The notes: generated by a model from the letters alone, not told the origin. Numbered from the stretch's first letter, positions 48,342 to 57,606 are shown. The stretch is 64,000 bases of DNA from Arthrobacter sp. SX1312 (GCF_002929295.1 NZ_PJIM01000003.1:434001-498000); one strand, 5' to 3'. A program made the numbers and translations.

Positions 48342-48415
48342 TTGCGGGGACAGGATTTGAACCTGTCCCCTTCGGGTTATAAGCCCAGCGAGCTACTGAA
48401 CTGCTCCACCCACGG
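48342..48415 (-). tRNA. Degenerate fMet-like tRNA (anticodon read as UAU)
   Basis: The D arm (GAGC-AGTTCAGTA-GCTC) and T arm (ACAGG-TTCAAAT-CCTGT) are intact and match initiator tRNA. The anticodon loop CTTATAA sits on a three-G/three-C stem as in fMet, but reads UAU where CAU is expected, and the stem base has a mismatch. The 5' acceptor strand (CCGTGGG) fails to pair with CCCCGCA at three extra positions besides the normal C1-A72 mismatch. It is thus probably a pseudo-tRNA, or the 3' part left by integration of an element into a tRNA gene. Confidence 0.5.
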
Positions 48416-48661
48416 TGCAAAGACGACCTTACGCGCTCCTCGGTGTATACACCATCAAGGCCACCCTGGGACCGGGGCGGTTGGGCGGTTTCCCGCCGAG
48501 CCAGTCACGTTGAGGGATTGCGAGAGTGTCCCGCGCCCGGAGACCTCACGTCGAGCCGACGGTGGATGTGCACAGCCTCCGACAGAGCGGGTTTGGAGTC
48601 ATCCCACTATCGAGTCGTGGACCCGATAGTCACTGTCAGTGGCACTGCGTACAGCGGCAAT

Positions 48662-49396
48662 CTAGACGCTCTTGGCCGGCGCCTCGAGAGCATTCCTTGA
48701 CTTGTCCCAGCCGGGGAGCAACCAGGTCAGGGTCTCCTGCCGGTCGGGGCGGCGCGTGCCCTTTCGTTGCCAGGTGCGTTGTCGGCCCAACCAGACCGCA
48801 AGGACCTTCTCGCCCGGGTGGCGCTGCGGGTCATAGATAGGAAACCGTTCGGACTCGTCCCGGAACTGCCGTACCTGCTCGAGGCGCAGACCCCACAACT
48901 CCTCCGGGTTTCCCTTCCTTGCACCGACCCACTCCCCCAACCTGTTCAGGGCGTCGATCTTGTCCTGGGCGAGCCGTCCGGCGTCGTGGTTTCGCCGCTG
49001 GTTCTCCAACCACCGGTACAGCACCCGGGCCTCCATACTGTCGTTCTGAACCGGCAACCCACCCGCCCTGTCCACATATGCGCTCATGGCGGCGTAGTGC
49101 TCCCACCACACCTGCTCCCGGCTCCGCCGGAAGCGGCGCCGGTCGCGGCTGCGTGCGGGCTGGTCATGGAGTACCCAGCACCGGTCGAACCACTCCGAAT
49201 GCCGGCCAATCTGCCGGTCGATGGCCCGGTGGACGCGGCAGACATCGACCCTGCACCACGAGGCGATGAGCGCCGGCGGCACCCCGCGGGAGTACATCAG
49301 CAGCCACTCCTGCTGGCTCCCACATGCTCCCTGCGGGTACTCATCCCCCGCCAGGGTCAGGTCATCAAAACGCATGACATTCCACGCTTGCCCCAT
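48662..49396 (-). CDS. Helicase-associated-domain protein
   Basis: A 244-residue protein with two repeats of the helicase-associated (HA) type: VLYRWLENQRRNHDAGRLAQDKIDALNRLGEWVGARKG (about 125-165) and VLAVWLGRQRTWQRKGTRRPDRQETLTWLLPGW (about 200-235). HA domains are small three-helix DNA-binding units found at the C-terminus of some helicases and as free proteins in actinobacteria. The N-terminal 100 residues (VPPALIASWCRVDVCRVHRAI) look like a helix-turn-helix. No helicase domain is present. It may bind DNA as a regulator. Confidence 0.7.
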   Translation of the reverse strand: MGQAWNVMRFDDLTLAGDEYPQGACGSQQEWLLMYSRGVPPALIASWCRVDVCRVHRAIDRQIGRHSEWFDRCWVLHDQPARSRDRRRFRRSREQVWWEHYAAMSAYVDRAGGLPVQNDSMEARVLYRWLENQRRNHDAGRLAQDKIDALNRLGEWVGARKGNPEELWGLRLEQVRQFRDESERFPIYDPQRHPGEKVLAVWLGRQRTWQRKGTRRPDRQETLTWLLPGWDKSRNALEAPAKSV

Positions 49397-49580
49397 CAGC
49401 CACCGCTACCCCTACTGTCGAAGGACCGAGCCCGACACAGCTGCACGATGCCTGCCTTCGGAAAGGATCACAAATCGAGCATGCCCCTACTCCGTCAGAC
49501 ACAAGCGGTATGCGATGCATGACGCGAGAGTAGCCAACTTTCGCAACGGGTCGCGGGACCGAGCACCTTTGCCTGCGGGG

Positions 49581-50430
49581 TCAGGCGCCGACAGGTGCGC
49601 CCAGGGTGTCTGCCATCTCCCACCAGAGCCGGTTCACCTCGACGTACCGGTCGGTGGAGTCGAGCGGCTTCGCCCACGGCTTGTCGATGATGTAGTGGAT
49701 GTTCTTCACCGACGCCGGATCCCAGACCGACGGGTGCTGGTGCGGCACGGTCTTCAGCGCGTTGTACACGTAGGGCAGCGGACGCCAGCGGTCGCTATAG
49801 AACTCGTTGAGGAAGTCCTGTTCGGCGAACGGGTAGTGCGACAGATCGTCCACGCCTGCCAGCCGAGCCACCATGTCTGCGAGAACGGCCTCGTCCGGTG
49901 ACAGCACGAGTAAGCCGCCGTTCAGGTAGTTGTCCGTCGCGTCCGGTTCGGTGACGTGGTCGCCGCCCCGGCAGTGCGTGTGGAAGCAGGTCTTGGGTGT
50001 CCAGCTCGGCGGATAGCTTGCGATCCGGTGGGGTTGCACCGGCAGGCGTGGCAGGTGCCGATGGCCCCGTCAGCCAGGTCCAGCGAGAACAGCTCATCCA
50101 TATTCCGGGTCACCAGCATGTCGGCGTCCAGGAAGACGACGCGCTCGAACTCCGTGAGGCCCCAGACGGCTAGCTTCGTCCACACCTCCGCGAACCGGGA
50201 GTTGGCGTAGCTGTCCGCCGCCCCCCCCCCCCCCCGGATGGACGCAACGGTGCCACATCGCGCAGGAGGCACCCGTCGTCCTGCAGGAGGCGCCGGGCCT
50301 GCTCGTCAATCCCCTCAGTCACCATGACGACAAGGGGGGCGGTGCTGCCGGAGGCCGCCAGCGAGGCCCGCAGTGTCCGGACCCCGATCAGGTAGTCGGG
50401 TTGAGTCAGCAAGGTCACCCAGGCATTCAT
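49581..50430 (-). pseudogene. GT8-family glycosyltransferase, frameshifted
   Basis: The three segments lie in successive frames: MNAWVTLLTQPDYLIGVRTL... (50430 to the C tract), SYANSRFAEVWTKLAVWGL with the DxD motif FLDADML, and YPPSWTPKTCFHTHC to the C-terminus with NYLNGGLLVL, FAEQDFLNEFY and IHYIIDKPW. A 16th C in the tract at 50221-50235 and one more C near 50030 would restore a complete glycogenin-like protein of about 280 residues. GGAG precedes the ATG by 8 bases. Either the gene is decaying or phase-variable, or C runs were miscounted. Confidence 0.75.
50221..50235. repeat. Homopolymer of 15 C inside the GT8 gene
   Basis: The run encodes Gly residues on the minus strand. At 15 bases the frame is broken; 13 or 16 would keep it open. 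This is the behaviour expected of a slippage-prone switch. Confidence 0.8.
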
Positions 50431-50472
50431 CGGTGGTGCTCCTGTCCTAGTGGCCGGGTCGAGTCAGTCGAG

Positions 50473-50990
50473 TTAGTCGAGTAGCGCAACGGTGAATGCA
50501 TTCGCGAACCTGTGCTCCGGATCCAGCGTCTCGCGCACCCGGCGGAAGGCTTCCCACTGGGGGTAGAGCGCCGGCCAGTCGTACAGGGACTCGTCGAAGT
50601 ACTTGCCCCAGTGGGGCCTGCCACTCTCCTCGGCCAGGGCCCGTTCCACCGCTCGAAGGAAGCTGTTCCCTCCTCGGACAGCGAACCGTCGGCCGCGTAG
50701 TAGACCACGAAGCCGAAGTAGCAGGCGTCCTGGCCGTTGGACGGGCTCAGCCATCCGTCGGACGCGCCGGTACAGCGGAGGATAACCGGGTAGTGCATCC
50801 GGGGACGCGTCTCTGCGTGCCAGTCTCTGATCTTCCTGATCACCGCCCCGGCCTGCGCCAGCGGGATGCCGATCTCGACGTTGATCTGGGGGTCGCGATC
50901 CCCCGGCAGAACACCTGGTAGATGTCGCCCGCCGGGTCTTCTGCCCTAGCCCGCACCATGAGGTCTTCTAGCAGCCACTTCTTGTGTGAT
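50473..50990 (-). pseudogene. D-arabinono-1,4-lactone-oxidase-type flavoprotein, C-terminal remnant
   Basis: C-terminal motifs appear in separate frames: GTSHKKWLLEDLM, then DRDPQINVEIGIPLAQAGAVI and MHYPVILRCTGASDGWLSP plus FGFVVYYAADG, then RPHWGKYFDESL and LDPEHRFANAF. The FAD-binding N-terminal two thirds are absent and two frameshifts divide the rest. Intact relatives are about 430-450 residues. It lies beside the GT8 pseudogene on the same strand and is clearly dead. Confidence 0.75.
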
Positions 50991-51024
50991 GTGCCCACGC
51001 GGCCTAAGGTAGGTACATCCTGTC

Positions 51025-51039
51025 CGTACTAGTTGTACG
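51025..51039. promoter_or_regulatory. Operator candidate upstream of kdgT
   Basis: CGTAC and GTACG arms with a 5-base spacer (TAGTT) lie 48 bp before the kdgT start. A further GTAC occurs 12 bases upstream. Size and spacing suit the GntR/HutC-type regulator encoded at the end of this operon. Confidence 0.45.
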
Positions 51040-51086
51040 CACCCCTCCGTCAGCAGACCCCTCCCGCACAGAGAGAAGATTCGCCA

Positions 51087-52172
51087 ATGGCAGCCGAATC
51101 GCTTCCCAAGTCCCGCATCCCCCTCTTCGACGGCATGAACCGCATCCCCGGCGGCCTCATGCTCATCCCCCTGATCCTCGGCTCGATCGTCGGGACGTTC
51201 ACACCCGGATTCCTCGAACTCGGCAGCTTCACCACGGCCCTGTTCGCCGAGTCGGCCCTTCCCCTCATCGCCGTCCTGATCTTCGCCACCGGCATGCAGA
51301 TCACCGCGAAGGCCTCGGGCCCCGTGCTCGCGACCACCGGCGTCGTCCTGCTGTTCAAGACGATCATCCCCGCCGCCCTCGTCGCGGGCCTCGGCCTCGT
51401 CGTCGGCATCGACGGCATCCTCGGGATCTCGATCCTCGCCCTGCTGGCCAGCTTCGACAACAGCAACGGCGGCCTCTGGCTCGCCTTCACCGGCCGCTAC
51501 GGCGACTACCGCGACCGTGGCGCCTACATGGCCTCCGCCATCAACGACGGACCCTTCTTCACGCTCCTCTTTCTCGGCATCTCGGGCCTCGGCAACATCC
51601 CGTTCCTCACCCTCCTCGCCGCCGTCATCCCGCTGGCCCTCGGCTTCATCGTCGGCAACCTCGACGCGAAGTGGACCGAGGTCATGCGGCCCGTGCCGAA
51701 CATCGTCATTCCGTTCTTCGCCTTCGCCCTCGGCACCGGCATCGATCTCCGCAACGTCATCACCGGCGGCCTCAGCGGTATCTTCGTCGGCCTCGCCGCC
51801 ACCCTGATCACCGGCACCCTTGTCTACTTCGGCTACCGGTTCATCCTCCGCCGCGGGATCAAGTCGGGCATCGGCATCGCCTCCGCGACCACGGCGGGCA
51901 ACTCCATCGCCACGCCGGCCATCGTCGCCGCCGCGGACCCGACCTTCTCCCCGTTCGTGGAGGTCGCGACGGCGCAGGTCGCTTCCGCCGTCCTGGTCAC
52001 AGCGATCTTCGCGCCGCTTCTCGCCACCTGGGTGCTCAAGCGCCAGGGCGGTCTGGACACGGACGACGCCGCCGTGGTCATCCCCACGTCCGCCTCCGAC
52101 CTACCTCCCGCCGGAGACCCGTCCGCACCCGCCACCCGGACTCGTCGAACCGGACAGGACGGCGACGCGTGA
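51087..52172 (+). CDS. KdgT-family sugar-acid permease
   Basis: A 361-residue inner-membrane protein with about 10 hydrophobic helices. IPGGLMLIPLILGSIVGTFTPG at the start, LLASFDNSNGGLWLAFTGRYG and AATTAGNSIATPAIVAAADP-type segments (here SATTAGNSIATPAIVAA) are the KdgT signatures. KdgT carries 2-keto-3-deoxygluconate with protons; here the following kinase and PdxA2 genes point to a four-carbon sugar acid such as D-threonate or D-erythronate. The C-terminal 40 residues form a polar tail. Its stop overlaps the GTG of the kinase gene. Confidence 0.9.
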   Translation: MAAESLPKSRIPLFDGMNRIPGGLMLIPLILGSIVGTFTPGFLELGSFTTALFAESALPLIAVLIFATGMQITAKASGPVLATTGVVLLFKTIIPAALVAGLGLVVGIDGILGISILALLASFDNSNGGLWLAFTGRYGDYRDRGAYMASAINDGPFFTLLFLGISGLGNIPFLTLLAAVIPLALGFIVGNLDAKWTEVMRPVPNIVIPFFAFALGTGIDLRNVITGGLSGIFVGLAATLITGTLVYFGYRFILRRGIKSGIGIASATTAGNSIATPAIVAAADPTFSPFVEVATAQVASAVLVTAIFAPLLATWVLKRQGGLDTDDAAVVIPTSASDLPPAGDPSAPATRTRRTGQDGDA

Positions 52173-53464
52173 CCGAAGCACGGCACGCACCGATCGTCGG
52201 CATCGCCGCCGACGACGTCACCGGTGCCACCGACTCCGTGGTCCAGTTCTCCCGCGCCGGCTGGTCCTCCCGGCTGTTGCTCGGCGAACTGCTCCCGACG
52301 TCGGCAGTGCCGGGCGGCGCGCTGGCCATGAACTCCGACGCCCGGGCCCTGGACACGGCGAGCGCCCGGACGGCGACGGCCGGTGCGGTGGCCGACCTCG
52401 CCGCCGCCGGAGCGGACCGCCTGTACCTGAAGATCGACTCCACCATGCGCGGCAGCGTTCCGGCGCAGGTGGCCGGGGCGCTCGACGCGTGGCAGGAGCG
52501 GCACCCCGGCTGCTTCGCCGTCGTGTGCCCCGCCTATCCGGCTATGGGACGGACCGTCGACGGCGGCCTGCTCCGCGTGCACGGCGAACCGGTCGAGGAC
52601 TCCCCCGCGGGCCACGACCCGGTGACCCCAGTGCCCACGAGTGACTTCTCGCAGCTCCTGCCCGGGACCACGACCATCAGCCTCAGCGGTGCACCCGAGC
52701 AGGACGCACAGGCACTGCGGGAGGCGGCGAACGGCCGTGTGGTCGTGGTGAATGCCACGTCCGACGACGACCTCGACACCCTCGCGGCGGCCCTCGTCGT
52801 CGCCGGCTCCATGGCGATCCCCGCTGGGTCCGCCGGCCTCGCCGCTGCAATGGCCGTGGCTTGGACGAATGCCGGAGCTGTGCGGGCTCGTTCGGAATCC
52901 GCCCCCACTGCTCAGGGGCAGCGGATCGTCGTCGTCGTCAGTTCCCTGCACGACGTCGCCCGCGCCCAGACCAACCACCTGCGCACCAAGCTGGACCCCA
53001 CCGACCTCCGCGTCCTGCAGCCCGACGCCGCCCTCCTCGACCAGCCGGACCGGCTCGCGCAGTGGACGGCCGGCGAACTGGCGGCACCGGACACCCTGCC
53101 GCGCATCGTCGTCGTCCTATCCCCCGAGGCCCCGGGTGACACCGGACTGCGACTGAGCGGTGCGGAGATCGCGCGCAGCCTTGCGTCGGTCGTGCAGCAG
53201 ACGCTCGACTCCGCCGAGGTCGGAGCCCTGGTGCTGGTCGGTGGGGACGGTGCACGCGCCGTCCTCGACGCGTCCCGCGCTCAGGCACTCCGCATCACCG
53301 GCGCCATCCAGGAGGGCATCCCGGTCGGCGTCGTGGAAGGCGGGACCGCGGCCGGCAAGATCGTCGTGACGAAGGCCGGCGGCTTCGGGCCGGTCCATGC
53401 CCTGCTCGACACCATCACCGAACTCACCACCACTCTCGCGCAACCCACGGAGGCATACTCATGA
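52169..53464 (+). CDS. Four-carbon sugar-acid kinase (DUF1537 family)
   Basis: A 431-residue kinase: the N-terminal IAADDVTGATDSVVQF motif that binds the sugar acid, YLKIDSTMRGSVPAQVAG near residue 88, and a C-terminal nucleotide-binding half with LVLVGGDGARAVL, PVGVVEGGTAAGKIVVTKAGGFG. The family phosphorylates D-threonate, D-erythronate and related acids at C4. GTG start overlaps the kdgT stop (GTGA); the end overlaps pdxA2 by four bases. The product is the natural substrate for PdxA2 next door. Confidence 0.9.
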   Translation: MTEARHAPIVGIAADDVTGATDSVVQFSRAGWSSRLLLGELLPTSAVPGGALAMNSDARALDTASARTATAGAVADLAAAGADRLYLKIDSTMRGSVPAQVAGALDAWQERHPGCFAVVCPAYPAMGRTVDGGLLRVHGEPVEDSPAGHDPVTPVPTSDFSQLLPGTTTISLSGAPEQDAQALREAANGRVVVVNATSDDDLDTLAAALVVAGSMAIPAGSAGLAAAMAVAWTNAGAVRARSESAPTAQGQRIVVVVSSLHDVARAQTNHLRTKLDPTDLRVLQPDAALLDQPDRLAQWTAGELAAPDTLPRIVVVLSPEAPGDTGLRLSGAEIARSLASVVQQTLDSAEVGALVLVGGDGARAVLDASRAQALRITGAIQEGIPVGVVEGGTAAGKIVVTKAGGFGPVHALLDTITELTTTLAQPTEAYS

Positions 53465-54486
53465 GCATCCCCACCCTCGCCGTCACCATCGGCGACGTCG
53501 CCGGCATCGGGCCGGAGATCACCGCGAAGTCCCTCCTCGGGCATGACGACGTCCGGCAGGAGTGCGTGCCCGTCGTCATCGGAGACGAGGCCGCCATGCG
53601 CCAGGGCGTCAAGAACGTGGGCGGCGATCCGGACAAGGTCCGCGTCCTGGACTCGATCGAGGACGCGACGAACGAGCCCGGCATCATCGAGCTCCTGCAG
53701 ACCGGACCGTCACTGGCCGACGTGAAGCTCGGCGAGCTGAGCCCCGCCGCAGGTGACGGCTCCTACCGCTTTGTCGTCGAGGCCTGCCGCCTCGCCCGCG
53801 AGGGGAAGGTGCAGGGCATCGTCACCGCGCCGCTCAACAAGGCCGCGATGCACGCGGGCGGGCACAAGTGGCCCGGCCACACGGAGCTGCTCGCGCACGA
53901 GTTCGGCGTGGAGAACTTCAGCCTCGTCCTGTCCGCGGGCGACCTCTACTTCTTCCACCTCACCACCCACGTCTCCCTGCGCCAGGCCATCGAGGACGTC
54001 ACGCCGCAGCGCACCGCCAATGTGATCGAGCTCGTCAGCGCGTTTACGAAGGCGCTCGGCAACCCGGACGAGCCCATCGGCCTCGCCGGACTGAACCCGC
54101 ACGCCGGCGAGAACCGCCTGTTCGGCGACGAGGACGCGGACATCCTCGCCCCCGCCGTCGCCGCCGCCCGGGAGAAGGGCATCAACGTGCATGGGCCCCT
54201 CCCCGCGGACGCGCTGATCCCCGCGGCGGTCAAGGGTAAGTGGAACATGGTCATCGCCTGCTACCACGACCAAGGCCATGCACCCTTCAAGGCGGTCTAC
54301 GGCGACGACGGCGTGAACATTACCGTCGGCCTGCCCGTCGTCCGCGTCTCGGTGGACCACGGCACGGCGTTCGACATCGCCGGCCAGGGCATCGCCCGCG
54401 AGACGAGCCTCGTGCTGTCCATGCGCCGCGCCGCTGCACTGGCGCCGGGCTGGGACCACGTCTGGCGGACCGCGCAGAAGAACTAG
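53461..54486 (+). CDS. pdxA2: PdxA2-type 4-phospho-sugar-acid dehydrogenase
   Basis: A 341-residue member of the 4-hydroxythreonine-4-phosphate dehydrogenase family: GDVAGIGPEI at the N-terminus, the metal-binding His residues in GHKWPGHTELLAHE (about 140) and CYHDQGHAPFKA (about 265), and APLNKAAMHAGG. It would oxidise the 4-phosphate made by the DUF1537 kinase and, with loss of CO2, release DHAP. The operon partner rather than vitamin B6 genes identifies it as PdxA2. The ATG overlaps the kinase stop. Confidence 0.88.
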   Translation: MSIPTLAVTIGDVAGIGPEITAKSLLGHDDVRQECVPVVIGDEAAMRQGVKNVGGDPDKVRVLDSIEDATNEPGIIELLQTGPSLADVKLGELSPAAGDGSYRFVVEACRLAREGKVQGIVTAPLNKAAMHAGGHKWPGHTELLAHEFGVENFSLVLSAGDLYFFHLTTHVSLRQAIEDVTPQRTANVIELVSAFTKALGNPDEPIGLAGLNPHAGENRLFGDEDADILAPAVAAAREKGINVHGPLPADALIPAAVKGKWNMVIACYHDQGHAPFKAVYGDDGVNITVGLPVVRVSVDHGTAFDIAGQGIARETSLVLSMRRAAALAPGWDHVWRTAQKN

Positions 54487-54520
54487 GAACGGACGGGGGC
54501 CCGGGGCGGAGCAGGCAATA

Positions 54521-55411
54521 ATGGCTGGAATGAAGACGCCTGACGCCCCGGGACGCCCGCTCGACGCCGACAGCGGCGAACCGCTGCACCTCCAGGTCCG
54601 CGGGCACCTGCGGGCGCAGATCATGAACCACTCGCTGCCGCCGGGCACCTCGCTGCCCAGTGAGGCCCAACTTCAGGTGCGGTACGGGGTCTCCCGGTCC
54701 GTGGTGCGTCAGGCCCTCGGCGCGTTGGCTGATGAAGGGCTGATCGAGCGTGGACGCGGACGCGGCAGCACCGTGGCTCCTCGGCGGGAGCACCACCGGC
54801 TCGTGCACCAGACCTCCGGGCTGTCGGCGCAGCTGGGGAGCACCGGGGCGAACGTCGGTACCGAGGTGCTCTCCCTGGCGGTCCAGGACGCGGATGCATC
54901 CACCGCGGTGCTCGGTACCGAGCAGGTGCTGGCGCTCGAGCGGCTGCGCACGGCCGACGGCGTCCCCATCGCCGTCATCCACACCTGGCTCCCGGTCCCG
55001 GCATTCTCCACGCTGACCGCGGAGGATCTCCACGACGCGTCCCTCCATGCCGTGCTCGGGGAGAAGTTCGGTGTGCAAATTGCCTCCGGGAAGCGGCAGA
55101 TCCGGGCAGTTTCCGGTGATACGGACCTGCTGCGGCTGCTGGAGCTGGAGGCGTCGTCGCCCGTACTCCTGCTAGAGGGTACGAGCTTCGACCAGGACGG
55201 GCGGCCCGTGGAGGTCTTCTCCACCTGGCACCATCCGGACCACGTGGTGTTCGACATCGACATCCAGAGCGAAGCCGCCGGGCTGGACCCGGCGGGCGGC
55301 CCGCCGTCGTCGCCTGCTGCCGACACCCCTGACGCGGTCGCCGACCGGGCCCGCCGGCTCGGCGCGGAACTGCTCGAATTCGCCGACGACCTGTCGCACC
55401 ACGGTTCGTGA
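54521..55411 (+). CDS. GntR-family (UTRA/HutC) regulator
   Basis: A 296-residue regulator with a winged helix (LPSEAQLQVRYGVSRSVVRQAL, GLIERGRGRGSTV, residues about 25-90) and a UTRA ligand domain (about 95-245; ALERLRTADGVPIAVIHTWLP, PVLLLEGTSFDQDGRPVE). It ends the kdgT operon, 34 bases after pdxA2, and probably controls it through the palindrome before kdgT in response to the sugar acid or its phosphate. The last 45 residues are a non-family tail. Confidence 0.88.
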   Translation: MAGMKTPDAPGRPLDADSGEPLHLQVRGHLRAQIMNHSLPPGTSLPSEAQLQVRYGVSRSVVRQALGALADEGLIERGRGRGSTVAPRREHHRLVHQTSGLSAQLGSTGANVGTEVLSLAVQDADASTAVLGTEQVLALERLRTADGVPIAVIHTWLPVPAFSTLTAEDLHDASLHAVLGEKFGVQIASGKRQIRAVSGDTDLLRLLELEASSPVLLLEGTSFDQDGRPVEVFSTWHHPDHVVFDIDIQSEAAGLDPAGGPPSSPAADTPDAVADRARRLGAELLEFADDLSHHGS

Positions 55412-55432
55412 TGACGGTGGAAAGCAAGCGTG

Positions 55433-56227
55433 CTAATCGCTGGAGTCCTGGGTCGGTGCGCCAGCGGTCGCCGCGAGATCCCGCAGCATGCAATCGTGCA
55501 ACTCGCGGGTGGCCGTGGCCAGGCCGACTCCGGAATAGATTGAATCGAGTCCTCCGAAGTCGGTGAAGATCCCCCCGGCCTCTCTCATGATGACCGGCAT
55601 AGGAGCCACGTCGAAGGGCGAGACCGTGAAGTCGATCATCGCGTCCGCTTGTCCGGCCGCTACGAGCGCGTAGCCGAACCCGTCTCCCCACGTACGGATG
55701 ACGCCGTCCTGATTCTGGATTCGGTCGATAAGTTCGGCCGGCCAGTCCTCGAGCCACGTCGAGAGGACATAGGCTCCGTGCACTTCGCGGCGGCTCGACG
55801 TTTCCAATCGCCTGCCCTGCCCATCGAAGCATCCACGGCCCGACTGGGCGTAGACCAGACGATTCAGGCTGGGTAGGGCAATGGCGCCGAATTCGATTCC
55901 TTGGGCCGATTCGTACGCCAGGAGCGTGGAGTACAGCGGCACACCATGGATGAAGGACTTGGTGCCATCGATCGGGTCCATGATCCATCGGCCGCCGGAT
56001 GTCCCCTCCACCTCTGGGAATTCCTCACCCAGCAGGCCGTCGTCCGGGAAGTGACGTGAGAGCTCGTCGCGGAGGTGTCGCTCCACGCTGCGGTCGGCCT
56101 CCGTAACGGGAGTTCCGTCGTCTTTCTGTTCAACGCGGAAATGTGCTTCGTCGAACCAGGATCGGGCCATGTCCGAGCCCGCCTCGAGGATACTCAGAGC
56201 ATTCTGAAAGCGTGCATCAATGGTCAT
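55433..56227 (-). CDS. Inositol-monophosphatase-family phosphatase
   Basis: A 264-residue magnesium-dependent phosphatase: the first ligand segment GTPVTEADRSVERHL (about 40), GEEF (about 68), the DPIDGTKSFIHG motif (about 83) with two metal Asp residues, WGDGFGYALVAAGQADAMIDF (about 184-204) and the final ligand in SPFDVAPMPVIMREAGG. The closest type is the histidinol-phosphate/inositol phosphatase group. It converges with the GntR gene on the left and diverges from the gene set at 56.7-60.7 kb, which contains kinases; it might remove a phosphate made there. Confidence 0.88.
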   Translation of the reverse strand: MTIDARFQNALSILEAGSDMARSWFDEAHFRVEQKDDGTPVTEADRSVERHLRDELSRHFPDDGLLGEEFPEVEGTSGGRWIMDPIDGTKSFIHGVPLYSTLLAYESAQGIEFGAIALPSLNRLVYAQSGRGCFDGQGRRLETSSRREVHGAYVLSTWLEDWPAELIDRIQNQDGVIRTWGDGFGYALVAAGQADAMIDFTVSPFDVAPMPVIMREAGGIFTDFGGLDSIYSGVGLATATRELHDCMLRDLAATAGAPTQDSSD

Positions 56228-56674
56228 CGTGCGTCCCTCGTTGAAGATGGTTGATTGTGGCTCAGCGCGACCTGCACACCGGCGGGCATCCCGCTCCGCG
56301 AGAGCACCACGCCCCCGAATCCGCCCGGACTGACCGGTCCTGCCATGCCAACGCGGCAGACCATCACCCTGTGAACCGTCCCTCACGACGGTCTGAGGAC
56401 CACGCAATGGTCTACCCGCTTGATCCATAGGGTGGGGCCCCGCATGGGCCTCATCTCGAGGGATACCCGGGTCCTCCACGACGAAGGTCGTTCCGCGCAG
56501 ACCGCGCGTCTCTTTTCGCGCGCCCTCGCCGGATGCGGACACCGAGGAGAAACACCCAGCTCGGTACGTAGATCCATGATCTTCACGCTTCTCGGTCAGA
56601 CAATGCGGCGGCACTACGGCCATGGTGGCTCCTCGTGCTGCGAGTCGGAAAGAAAAGCGTCTGGACAGCGGGTG
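56228..56674. other. Intergenic region between IMPase and the frameshifted GntR gene
   Basis: No gene is supported. It should hold the IMPase promoter. Short frames at 56420-56677 (plus) and 56383-56586 (minus) lack ribosome-binding sites and family similarity. Confidence 0.45.
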
Positions 56675-56686
56675 TGATCTAGATCA
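56675..56686. promoter_or_regulatory. Palindrome TGATCTAGATCA, GntR operator candidate
   Basis: A perfect 12-bp palindrome 46 bp upstream of the GntR/UTRA gene start. Its TCTAGA core is typical of HutC-type GntR sites. The regulator encoded just downstream is frameshifted, so this site may now be unused or bound by a paralogue. Confidence 0.55.
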
Positions 56687-56731
56687 TATACTGGGCGCTA
56701 ATTCCGCGAAGCCTTCCGGCGAGAGAATTCA

Positions 56732-57587
56732 ATGGTCCATTCAGATGTACCAATGAGGATTGACGGCACCGTCGATCGCCTTTTGATGCTGATGGCTGAG
56801 CTGAATGACCGCGGGGAATCAAGGCTCCCTGCCGAGCGGATCTTGGCGTCGCAACTCGGCGTGGCCCGCGGAACCCTGCGCAAGGCCCTGGAGTGGCTGC
56901 AGAGCGAGGGAATCGTGGAACGTCGGGTGGGCCGCAACGGCGGAACTCTCGTCCGGCAGGAGCACCCCGCAATGCAGTTGGGAGGACTGGACCCGCATGC
57001 TTCACTCAAGGTGCACCGCCAGTTGCACCGAATTCAAGGCATCCCGGCGCTGCTGGGCGAGCAGGGGATTCGGTCGACCACTCGCGTACTCAGGACTGAG
57101 GAACGCGGGGCCAACACCACAGAAACCGCCACCCTTGGCCTTAGTCGTGGAGCGCGGGTCCCTGGTCATCCTGCGCCTTCGCCTGGCGAATTCCGTGCCG
57201 CTCTCGCTTGAGCAGATGACGTTGCCGGCCGCGCGGTTTCCAGACCTGCTCGATCGCTCGTTGAACTCGTTGTACGAAATGTTCGAGCGGGACTACGGCG
57301 TCACCCTGGCGGCTGTGGACGAAACCATCAACATCTCCCTGGCCAGCGCGAGCGTCGCCCAGCTGCTGAAGGTGACCATTGGGACGCCACTGTTCGACAT
57401 CGACCGGATCTCGCGGGACGAGTCAGGTGTACCCGTTGAGCTGTCGCACGACCTCTTCAACGCCACTCTCACCACCCTTACCCACACCGCGAACCGTTGC
57501 GCGGAGACCGTCGGCCTGGACCATCAGCGTTCTCTCATGATGGAGCCAGTTTCCTCCGTAGAGCGACGGCTGCGGAACCGCGCCTAA
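56732..57587 (+). pseudogene. GntR/UTRA regulator with a single frameshift
   Basis: The first frame carries the winged helix (LPAERILASQLGVARGTLRKAL, GIVERRVGRNGGTLV) and the first UTRA part up to TATLGLSRGARV. The remaining UTRA domain (ILRLRLANSVPLSLEQMTLP, RFPDLLDRSLNSLYE, GTPLFDIDRIS) is in another frame. Removing one C from the CCC near 57161-57163 joins them into a normal protein of about 285 residues. The break is either a true mutation or a miscounted base. It heads the pseudokinase/kinase/M20 operon. Confidence 0.75.
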
Positions 57588-57606
57588 CCATCAAAGGAGA
57601 AGTTTT

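Noticed and set aside
48342-48415. Functional tRNA-Met or tRNA-Ile
   Set aside because: Acceptor stem mispairs at three positions beyond the fMet C1-A72 mismatch and the anticodon is UAU; reported as degenerate instead.
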